From contig CAVSAT010000008.1 of assembly GCA_963726005.1 (NCBI GenBank), positions 1 through 64,000 on the forward strand: a DNA stretch of 64,000 nucleotides, given 5' to 3'. Position numbers and translations under genes: made by a program. The notes under the pieces are model-generated. The model was not told where the DNA came from and searched no databases. It saw nothing but the letters and a program-made list of their open reading frames with translations. This document shows, one piece after another, positions 31,155 to 38,442 of this stretch (the first letter of the stretch is position 1; every line of letters begins with the position of its first letter). Source of the DNA: Bog-473 sp963726005. Lineage in GTDB: Bacteria > Actinomycetota > Acidimicrobiia > Acidimicrobiales > RAAP-2.

Positions 31155-32180
31155 TCAGCGTCGCTGGGCCAGCAGTTCCTCGGCGATCTGCACCACGTTG
31201 AGGGCGGCGCCCTTGCGGAGGTTGTCACCCGAGACGAAGAGAGCCAGGGCGTTGGGAGCACCCTGGGCCCGCCGGATGCGGCCGACATAGGTGACGTCGC
31301 GGCCGGCCGCCATGAGCGGCGTCGGGATCTCCGCCAGCTCGACACCCGGCGCGGTGCGAAGTACGTCGGTGGCGCGCTCGGGGTCGATCGGCCGTTCGAA
31401 CTCGCACACGATGGCGGCAGAGTGGCCCGTGAACACCGGCACCCGCACGCAGGTCGTCGTCACCGCGAGGTCGGCGATGCCGAGGATCTTGCGGGCCTCG
31501 TTGCAGTACTTCTGTTCCTCGTCGGTCTCGAGCGAGCCGTCGTCGACGATCTTGAATTGCAGGGGGATCACGTTGTGGGCGATCGGTGCGGGGTAGACGC
31601 TGCGGGGCGGGTAGTCCACCGACGAGCCGTCGAACGTGAGGTCATGGGCCCGGTCGGCCGTCTTGGCGAGCTGCTCGGCCAATTCGCGCACGGCATCGAC
31701 GCCCCCGCCCGACACCGCCTGGTAGGTCGAGACGACGAGCCGCCGCAGGCCGGAGGCGTCGTGCAGAGGCTTGAGGACCGGGATGGCCACCATGGTGGTG
31801 CAGTTCGGGTTGGCCACGATGCCCTTGGGGATGGCGCGCAGCGCCTCGGCGTTCGCCTCGGGAACGACGAGCGGGACGTCGGGGTCCATGCGCCAGGCGG
31901 AGGAGTTGTCGATGACGGTGGCGCCGGCGGCGACCAGCCGGGGCGCGAGCTGGCGCGACACCGAGGAGGGGGCCGAGCACAACGCGAGGTCGATGCCCGA
32001 GAGGTCGGCGGTCTCCGCGTCCTCGACGACCACCTCGCCGGCGCCCCACGGCAGGGTCGAGCCAGCCGACCGGGCCGAGGCGAGGTAGCGCATGGAGTCG
32101 ACGGGGAAGTTGCGTTCGGCCAGGATGGCGCGCAGCACCACGCCCACCTGCCCTGTCGCGCCGACGATGGCAATCCGCAT
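31155..32180 (-). CDS. asd: Aspartate-semialdehyde dehydrogenase
   Basis: 341 residues, NADP-dependent enzyme reducing aspartyl phosphate in the lysine/threonine/methionine and diaminopimelate pathways. The Rossmann motif VGATGQVG at the N-terminus and the active-site cysteine in IVANPNCTTM are present, as are the His in VFTGHSA and GGGVDAV. The ATG at 32180 is chosen; the upstream frame continues into the recR tail. It is downstream of recR by 43 bases. No aspartokinase gene is adjacent. Confidence 0.97.
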   Translation of the reverse strand: MRIAIVGATGQVGVVLRAILAERNFPVDSMRYLASARSAGSTLPWGAGEVVVEDAETADLSGIDLALCSAPSSVSRQLAPRLVAAGATVIDNSSAWRMDPDVPLVVPEANAEALRAIPKGIVANPNCTTMVAIPVLKPLHDASGLRRLVVSTYQAVSGGGVDAVRELAEQLAKTADRAHDLTFDGSSVDYPPRSVYPAPIAHNVIPLQFKIVDDGSLETDEEQKYCNEARKILGIADLAVTTTCVRVPVFTGHSAAIVCEFERPIDPERATDVLRTAPGVELAEIPTPLMAAGRDVTYVGRIRRAQGAPNALALFVSGDNLRKGAALNVVQIAEELLAQRR

Positions 32181-32223
32181 CGAGCAATTGTAGGGGACCG
32201 CCGACGGGCGAGGTCCCGGGTGC

Positions 32224-32823
32224 TCAGACCTCGAGCGGGCGGCGCCCCTCCAGGGCGCGGCCCAGCGTGAGTTCGTCGGCGTACTCGAGGTCGCCACCGA
32301 CCGGCAGCCCGCTCGCGAGCCGGGAGACGACGACGCCGAGCGGTGCAAGCTCGCGGGCCACCAACATGGCGGTGGCCTCCCCCTCGATCGTGGGGTTCGT
32401 GCAGACGATCGCCTCTCGGATTGTTCCCTCCTTGATGCGGTCGAGGAGCTCGTGGAGGCGCAGCTGCTCGCGCCCGATCCCGTCGAGCGGGCTCAGTGCA
32501 CCCCCGAGCACGTGATAGCGGCCCTTGAAGCCGGTGCGCTCCACGGCGACGATGTCGCGCGGGTCCTCGACGACGCAGATGACTTCGGGGTCGCGCCGGT
32601 CATCCGAGCACACGTCGCACAACCCCCCCGACTCGGCCACGTTGAAGCACACGTCGCAGAACGTGGTCCGCTCCTTGACGGCCACGATCGCGTCGGCCAG
32701 CCGCGTGGCGTCCTCCCCCGGCACCTTCAAGATGTGGAAGGCAATGCGCTGGGCCGACTTCGGGCCGATACCGGGGAGGCGGCCGAGCTCGTCGATGAGA
32801 GAGCGGAGAGGACCGGTGTACAT
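32224..32823 (-). CDS. recR: Recombination protein RecR
   Basis: 199 residues. The order is an N-terminal HhH (LGRLPGIGPKSAQRIAFHIL), a zinc finger with Cys56, Cys59, Cys69 and Cys72, a Toprim domain with VVEDPRDIVAVE and TNPTIEGEATA, then the C-terminal Walker-like region. It works with RecO and RecF to load RecA at gaps. It starts three bases after the dnaX stop. The usual ybaB gene between dnaX and recR is absent. Confidence 0.97.
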   Translation of the reverse strand: MYTGPLRSLIDELGRLPGIGPKSAQRIAFHILKVPGEDATRLADAIVAVKERTTFCDVCFNVAESGGLCDVCSDDRRDPEVICVVEDPRDIVAVERTGFKGRYHVLGGALSPLDGIGREQLRLHELLDRIKEGTIREAIVCTNPTIEGEATAMLVARELAPLGVVVSRLASGLPVGGDLEYADELTLGRALEGRRPLEV

Positions 32824-32826
32824 CGC

Positions 32827-34686
32827 TCAGCCCGCAACCTCGCTCGCGCCGGGGAAGGCCTCGAGGAGGCGGGCCTCGGCAGCCGACGCATCGTCTGGAG
32901 CGTCGGCGGCTGCTTGGTCGGCGAACTCGGCGGGATCGACCTCCTCGACGTCGGCGTGGCTCGGATCACCGGCGCCCTGGGTCGCGGCCGCGGCTGGCGC
33001 GGTGCCTCCCGCGGGAGGCGCGTCGTCCACATCGAGCACGAGGGGCACGGGTGAGCTGAAGTGCGCGGTGAGCGCCGCTTCCACCGTCGGGACCAATTCG
33101 GCACACCGGTCCCGGTGGGCGGCATTGGGCAGTGCGAAATGCGCCCCCTGGCCGTCGACGCTGACGAAGCGACCGGCGCTGTAGAGGGCCTTGGCCCGCG
33201 CCGGCAGGGCGCGCAGGATGCCGTCGCCCCAGGCCTCGGTCAGGCTGTCACGGTCGACCGTTGTGGCTGCGGCGGAAAGCCGCTTCTCGACGTTGGCCGG
33301 GCTACCAGGTGCTGGTCCTGATTCTGGTTCTGGCCCGTGCGTATCCGGAGGCCGGGCCGGCGGGGCGGACTCATCCTCTGATGACGCGGCAGCTGCCTTC
33401 TGGCTGCGACGCACCGCACCGATGGAGGGCCGCCGGCTCACTTCGCCGGCGGGGCGGGCGGCGGGCGCCTCCGACGTGGGCGAGGGCGTGGGGGCTGCCG
33501 TCGAAGGGGGCGAACCGCCTGCAGTCGGCGGCGCGCCACGAGTCGGCGGCGCGTCGGGACGAGGGAAGGCGGCGGCGCCCGAGAGGGAGCGCTCCAAGAC
33601 GCTCACCCGCTCCGACAACGCCTCCATCCCCGAGTCGAGGTCGGGCCGCACCGCCCGCACGACCGCGATCTCGAGCACGACCTGCGCGTCGGGAGCTTCT
33701 CGCATGTCGACGAGCGCATTGCCCAGGAGCTCCATGCTGCGCACGACCCGGGCCAACCCCATCGTCTCCGCGAGGCCGGCGAACCGCTCGAGCGAGGATC
33801 CCGACACAGCGCACAGCTCGGGCGCCAGCGGGGCGAGGAAGACCTGGCGCAGGTCGTCGATCAGCTCGGTGGCCAGCTGCTGGGGACCCCAACCGCCAGC
33901 CAGGAGCGCACTGAGGGCCACGAGCACGGCGCTGACGTCGCCGTCGGCCAGGGCATCGAGCACCCGGACCAGCTCTGGGCGTGCCGCGTCGGCCGAGCCC
34001 GACGCCACGACCTGGTCCAGGGCCGAGAGGGCGTCACGGGCAGAGCCCCGACCGCGCCGGACCGCAGCTTCGAGCGCAAGCTCGTCGAGACGGAGGCCGG
34101 CTTCGGCGTTGACCGACTCGAGCAGGTCATGCAGTGTTTGCGCGCCCAGAAGCCGGAACTCGAGGTGCTGCGTGCGGCTGCGAATGGTCGGCGGCACCTT
34201 TTGCGGGTCCGTCGTCGCGAGCACGAAGACGACGTGGCTCGGCGGCTCCTCCAGGGTCTTCAGCAGTGCATTGGCCGCCGCGGTCGAAAGCATGTGGACC
34301 TCGTCGACGATGTAGACCTTCCAACGCCCGGGAGTCCCCAGCCCCGCGTGGGCCACCAGGTCGCGCATTGCGTCCACGCCGTTGTTGGATGCCGCATCGA
34401 GCTCGTGCACGTTGAGCGAGCTGCCCTGGGTGATCTCGATGCACGACGTGCAGGCACCGCAGGGCTCGCCGTCGACGGGGGCCTCGCAGTTGAGCGCCTT
34501 GGCCAGAATGCGCGCCGAGGACGTCTTGCCGGTCCCACGGGGACCGCTGAACAGGTAGGCGTGCGACACCCGGTCGTCGCGTACGGCGCTGCGCAGCGCC
34601 CGCACGACGTGGTCCTGGCCCCTGATCTCGTCGAACCGCCCCGGCCGGAAACGGCGGTAGAGGGACACAAAGGGGGTCTCGGCCAT
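32827..34686 (-). CDS. dnaX: DNA polymerase III tau/gamma subunit
   Basis: Clamp-loader subunit of 619 residues. Walker A is GPRGTGKT (48-55), the zinc module has Cys67, Cys76, Cys79 and Cys82, and the Walker B/DExH motif is DEVH (128-131). The sensor-1 segment FVLATTDPQKVPPTIRSR and domain III follow, then a Pro/Ala-rich linker (about residues 360-470) and a C-terminal polymerase-binding part. It is translated from an ATG at 34686 and runs to within three bases of recR. Confidence 0.97.
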   Translation of the reverse strand: MAETPFVSLYRRFRPGRFDEIRGQDHVVRALRSAVRDDRVSHAYLFSGPRGTGKTSSARILAKALNCEAPVDGEPCGACTSCIEITQGSSLNVHELDAASNNGVDAMRDLVAHAGLGTPGRWKVYIVDEVHMLSTAAANALLKTLEEPPSHVVFVLATTDPQKVPPTIRSRTQHLEFRLLGAQTLHDLLESVNAEAGLRLDELALEAAVRRGRGSARDALSALDQVVASGSADAARPELVRVLDALADGDVSAVLVALSALLAGGWGPQQLATELIDDLRQVFLAPLAPELCAVSGSSLERFAGLAETMGLARVVRSMELLGNALVDMREAPDAQVVLEIAVVRAVRPDLDSGMEALSERVSVLERSLSGAAAFPRPDAPPTRGAPPTAGGSPPSTAAPTPSPTSEAPAARPAGEVSRRPSIGAVRRSQKAAAASSEDESAPPARPPDTHGPEPESGPAPGSPANVEKRLSAAATTVDRDSLTEAWGDGILRALPARAKALYSAGRFVSVDGQGAHFALPNAAHRDRCAELVPTVEAALTAHFSSPVPLVLDVDDAPPAGGTAPAAAATQGAGDPSHADVEEVDPAEFADQAAADAPDDASAAEARLLEAFPGASEVAG

Positions 34687-34819
34687 GCCCGGCCGAGCCT
34701 ACCCACGAGCGCTGACGTCGGGATCAGTTCTGCGCTCAACCGGGTCGGCGACCCGCCGGTTCGTCGGTGACCTGGCCCGCTTCTGCCCGCGGCCGGCGGG
34801 CAGAAGCGTCAGCGCGAGG

Positions 34820-36688
34820 TCAGTACGCCCCCATCCCGACAATCGGCGCGTTGAGCTTGAGGGAACCCGTGGAGCCGCTGAACGGTGCGGCGTAGGAGAA
34901 GATCCCGCCGTCGCCCGCCACCAGCCAGTAGCCACCGCCGGTGGGGTTGGCCGCCATGCCGACGATGGGCTTGTTCAGCTGGATGCTGCCAGACGACCCA
35001 AAGAACTGCGCGTCGCCGTAGTTGAAGATGCCCCCGTCGGTTGCCACGAGCCAGTAACCGCCGCCGTCGGGAGTGGCCGCCATACCGACGATGGGCTTGT
35101 TCAGCTTGATGCCCGCGGTCGACCCCAGGTACGGGGCGCTCCCGAACGAGAAGATGCCCCCGTCGGCCGCGACCAGCCAGTAGCCGCCGCCGTCGGGCGC
35201 GGCGGCCATGCCGACGATGGGCTGATTCAGGGGAGTTCCACCCATGGAGCCGTGGAACTGGGCATCGCCGTAGCTGAAGATGCCACCGTCCGAGGCGACG
35301 AGCCAGTAGCCGCCGCCGTCGGGCGTCGTCGCCATGCCGACGATGGGTTGATTCAGCTTGATGCTGCCCGTCGAGCCGAAGAAGTTGGCGTCGCCGTAGT
35401 TGAAGATGCCGCCGTCACTTGCGACGAGCCAGTACCCGCCACCGTCGGCCGTGGTCGCCATACCGACGATCGGCTTGTTCAGCGGCTTCCCGCCCATCGA
35501 CCCGAGGAAGGGCGCAGCCCCGTAGGAGAAGACGCCCCCGTCGGAGGCGGCGAACTGGTAGCCCGGTGCCGGGACGAAGAAGAGACCCTTGGGGCTGACG
35601 AAGGTGTTGCTCAGCGGTGTGATGACGCCTGTCGTCAGATTCAGCGTTCCGAGGAGCGGATTGAGGTTGTCGCTGGGCTCAGTGACGAAGACGGTCCCCG
35701 CCGGCCAGCCCGACGTGTCGAGGGCCTTGATCTGGTTTCCCGACGCATCCACCACGTACAACGTCCCCTTGCTCGCGGTGGCCACGGCCAACCCGTCGAT
35801 GGGCGGCACGTTCCCCGACTTGTTGTCGGTCACGTGGAGATCGGTCAGCTGAGGCAGTCCCGTGTTGTTAGACGAGAAGATGATCTGACCGTCGGCCTGA
35901 CTGATGGTCGCCAGCTGTCCGGCGAACCGAGGAGCGCTCGGAGGCATCACATAGTTGGTGTCGGGGTCGGTCAGGGCCAGCGCGGCGGAGGTGCCGGTCA
36001 CTGCATCGGTCGCCGTGCTGTTGGCGTTGTACACGGGCGTGAGGAGTGCGGTGTGGGTCGTGTTGTCCAGGTTCACCGAGTAGACCGCCGGCACCGTGGT
36101 GTCGCTCGGATTCGAATGGGCGACGTAGATCTGATTGCCGATCAGCGCAATGCTGTCGGTCCCGCCGAGGCCCGAGACCTCGGGGCTCGGGCTGTACGTG
36201 TACGCGGTCACAGTGCCCGCCACCGGGTCGACGAGGTTGAACGTCGAATTGGCATCCTCGTTCGCAGTCACGATCAACATGTGCAGTCGTGGGTCCCCCG
36301 TCACGCCGTCGACGTGACCGGTCACCGAGATCGTCTTGACGAGCGCACCGGTCGTCGTGTCGTAGCCGGCCAGCGTGCTCTTTGTGGCTCCGGTAGTCGA
36401 CGGGGAGCCGTCGGGCATGACGCCGTTCTGATACTCGGTCCACAGGACCGGGGTACCGCCGTCGAAGCCCGGGACGGCGAGGGTCGTGAGATCGTCGGGA
36501 CCGGTCGCCCCGGTGGGCGGGGTCGGGACCAACGTGGTGCTCGGCAGCAGGCTGGGACCTGACGCGACGACCGCCGGTTGAGCCGCGGCAGCTCCCGCCG
36601 GCAGGAGGGCGAGGACACCTGCCCCACCCAGCGAGGTCATGGCCGCGATAGCCGCAATGTGACGCGCAAAGCTCAGGTTCTTATTCAC
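34820..36688 (-). CDS. Secreted beta-propeller protein with six 42-residue repeats
   Basis: 622 residues from a GTG at 36688. It has a Sec signal peptide (residues 1-35, ending AGAAAA), a first half of lower-identity propeller-like repeats (residues about 40-375), then six repeats of 42 residues with consensus GYWLVASDGGIFxYGDA and PIVGMAxTPDGG. Such repeats are widespread in exported proteins of Acidimicrobiia and usually build a six-bladed propeller; the ligand is unknown. The frame is open further upstream into the SRP RNA but that part is non-coding. A TATGTA hexamer six bases before the GTG suggests a leaderless transcript. It sits between dnaX and the SRP RNA, where these are normally adjacent. 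Confidence 0.85.
   Translation of the reverse strand: MNKNLSFARHIAAIAAMTSLGGAGVLALLPAGAAAAQPAVVASGPSLLPSTTLVPTPPTGATGPDDLTTLAVPGFDGGTPVLWTEYQNGVMPDGSPSTTGATKSTLAGYDTTTGALVKTISVTGHVDGVTGDPRLHMLIVTANEDANSTFNLVDPVAGTVTAYTYSPSPEVSGLGGTDSIALIGNQIYVAHSNPSDTTVPAVYSVNLDNTTHTALLTPVYNANSTATDAVTGTSAALALTDPDTNYVMPPSAPRFAGQLATISQADGQIIFSSNNTGLPQLTDLHVTDNKSGNVPPIDGLAVATASKGTLYVVDASGNQIKALDTSGWPAGTVFVTEPSDNLNPLLGTLNLTTGVITPLSNTFVSPKGLFFVPAPGYQFAASDGGVFSYGAAPFLGSMGGKPLNKPIVGMATTADGGGYWLVASDGGIFNYGDANFFGSTGSIKLNQPIVGMATTPDGGGYWLVASDGGIFSYGDAQFHGSMGGTPLNQPIVGMAAAPDGGGYWLVAADGGIFSFGSAPYLGSTAGIKLNKPIVGMAATPDGGGYWLVATDGGIFNYGDAQFFGSSGSIQLNKPIVGMAANPTGGGYWLVAGDGGIFSYAAPFSGSTGSLKLNAPIVGMGAY
34823..35563 (-). repeat. 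Tandem array of six 126-base coding repeats
   Basis: Six in-frame units of 42 codons at the 3' end of the propeller gene, the last one shortened. Units share GYWLVA, DGGIF and PIVGMA and are similar at the DNA level, consistent with duplication inside the gene. Confidence 0.9.
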
Positions 36689-36895
36689 GCGCCGTACATA
36701 TCCCCGGGGTACGTCGCCCAAACCCCCGCGCCGCGACTTTCTCGGCAAGGGCCGTAGCGGACGCGAGATTTCACCGCCCGGTTCCCATTTCGTCACGCAG
36801 GGAGGGGTGAGCTGCGCATTTTGCAGGTCGCGTGGCGCGCCCCGCCCGCACGGTGTGCTCGCGGCCGGGCTCGCCCGGCACGGGTTCCGGTGCTC

Positions 36896-37007
36896 GGTGC
36901 GGCGGCCAGGTTGGCTACGGCACCCGGCCATACCCGCTGAGAGCTGCTGCCTTCCGACCCTGACTCGATTCACGAGCGGCCGTTGCGCAGGACCCGGCCA
37001 CCGCACC
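36896..37007 (-). ncRNA. ffs: Signal recognition particle 4.5S RNA
   Basis: On the minus strand the SRP54-binding core reads GTCAGGGTCGGAAGG then CAGCAGC, the diagnostic loop of bacterial SRP RNA, with 5' CTGCGCAACGGCCGCTC matching the conserved CGCAAC part of the stem. The ends pair over more than 12 bases (GGTGCGGTGGCC with GGCCGCCGCACC), which sets approximate boundaries of 112 bases. Its usual place in actinobacteria is just upstream of dnaX; here a propeller gene lies between. I did not find a terminator by eye. Confidence 0.88.
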
Positions 37008-37062
37008 CAGCATCGGGCACGGCGAGGCGACCCACGTTAGTGGCTCGCCCCGACCGACCTCG

Positions 37063-37477
37063 CTACACGACCAGGACCGCGCACTCCGCGGTGTCCATGA
37101 CGCCCTTTGGCACGCGGGAGAGATGGCGGGCACCACCCGCGCCGTTGGACCCGACCACGATGAGGTCGGCGTCTTCCTCTGCTGCCACCCTGGTGATCGC
37201 TTCGACGGGATCAGACGCCACCGGGTGCATCTCGACCCGGACGGACTCCCTCGCGGCCATCGTGCGGAAGCTGTCGAGGAATGCCTCGGCCGAGTCCGGC
37301 GACGAAGGCAGACGGCCCGTTCCGAGCGACACCGGCGGTCGCCGCCGGCGCTTGTGCCGGAAGGCGGTCACGACGTGCAGCGTGCCTCCGGAGACCCGCG
37401 CCACTTCGAACGCCCGGCGCATGGCGCGGCGCAGAGCCTCGCGAGTCGGTTGCGCCAACCACCACGTTCTCAAACAT
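37063..37477 (-). CDS. Universal stress protein (apparent frameshift near the start)
   Basis: Single UspA-like domain. The start MFENVVVGATDS (ATG at 37477) is followed after about 12 codons by a one-base shift (about 37438-37446). In the next frame it continues EALRRAMRRAFEVA, then EDADLIVVGSNGAGG and the C-terminal VPKGVMDTAECAVLVV, the ATP-binding G-x-x-G-x(9)-G-S/T type region. With one base removed the protein is complete, about 137 residues. It overlaps the 3' end of the upstream usp gene by eight bases, suggesting a two-gene unit. The break has the same sign as others in the window and is probably a sequence error, though decay cannot be excluded for this dispensable gene. Confidence 0.8.
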
Positions 37478-37958
37478 GGGCCAAAGCGCCCGACCCCGCC
37501 ATGGCGCCCCTGGTGATCGGAGCCGGGCCGAGCGGGATCGCCGGCAGCGCGGGCCTGACGGCGACGCGTGTCGACCGCGCTTCGGGGTTCGCGGGGATCA
37601 ACACCGGAACGTTGGTGGCCTGAGTGAGTTGCTCGCGGACGCCCCGGGCTAGCCGGTGGCGGTCGATGCCGACGACGACGAGGTCGGCCCGGAAGGTCTG
37701 CGCCGACTCGGCGATGCTGTTCACGAGTTGTTGGTTGCGGGCGCTCCTCGTGGCCCCCCTGATCGTGAACTGGTTTGCCAACTGGCGGCCCCGCTGGTCC
37801 ACATCGGTGACGATCTCGCAACGACGGCGCACAGATTCGTCGGTGAGCTGAATGAACCACACCTGGGCGTCGAACTGCCGAGCCCAGTCGCTCACGAACA
37901 CAAACGCGGCGCGGGCAGCGTCCGAGCTGTCCATGGCCACGAGAATCCGCTTGAACAC
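37470..37958 (-). CDS. Universal stress protein
   Basis: 162 residues with a UspA fold. It starts MFKRILVAMDSSDAARAAFVF and has FRADLVVVGIDRHRLARG followed by a shortened C-terminal loop (NVPVLIPAN), then an unusual Pro/Ala tail (about residues 133-162). The glycine-rich ATP motif is weak, so nucleotide binding is uncertain. It is paired with the USP gene just downstream, overlapping by eight bases. Confidence 0.8.
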   Translation of the reverse strand: MFKRILVAMDSSDAARAAFVFVSDWARQFDAQVWFIQLTDESVRRRCEIVTDVDQRGRQLANQFTIRGATRSARNQQLVNSIAESAQTFRADLVVVGIDRHRLARGVREQLTQATNVPVLIPANPEARSTRVAVRPALPAIPLGPAPITRGAMAGSGALAHV

Positions 37959-38186
37959 CTCAGGTCCCCCCGCCTCGGTCGCTCCGCTTCCCTCTGTGCC
38001 CTTGGTTTCGGCGCTGGACCAGCCTGTCTTGATCCACGCATGCCCAATTCAGCGTTGGTTCCCATCAGACGAACGTGAAGTCTTATTTGCGGGTACAACG
38101 GCGTTCCACGGCGGGTCGGTCGGGTCACCGGACGACCCGCCGGCCGGGACCTGTCACTGCCGTTAGCCTGACCAGGCTGCAGTTCG

Positions 38187-38271
38187 GGAGGAGTGCGAGA
38201 GCGGCCGAATCGGCACGACTGGAAATCGTGTGTTGGGCAACCAACCGTGGGTTCAAATCCCACCTCCTCCG
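38187..38271 (+). tRNA. tRNA-Ser (GGA)
   Basis: Class II tRNA of 85 bases. The acceptor GGAGGAG pairs with CTCCTCC, the anticodon stem CACGA/TCGTG has loop CTGGAAA with anticodon GGA, a long variable arm follows, and the T-arm is GTGGGTTCAAATCCCAC. A TAGCCT hexamer lies 17 bases upstream. It is on the plus strand, opposite to the neighbouring SRP RNA. Confidence 0.97.
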
Positions 38272-38442
38272 CTCCGGGAGAAGGACTCAATTTCTCTGCA
38301 CTCCCGACCGATAGGTCATCGTGGACCCACGCTCGGCCCGGAAGGCCGACGAGCCCTGCGCCGGGTTGCCTGCGCACGAATACGACGCCGGCGTTCCGCG
38401 CCATGGCTGCTCCATGACCATCGTCTGCGCACTTACCTCAAC

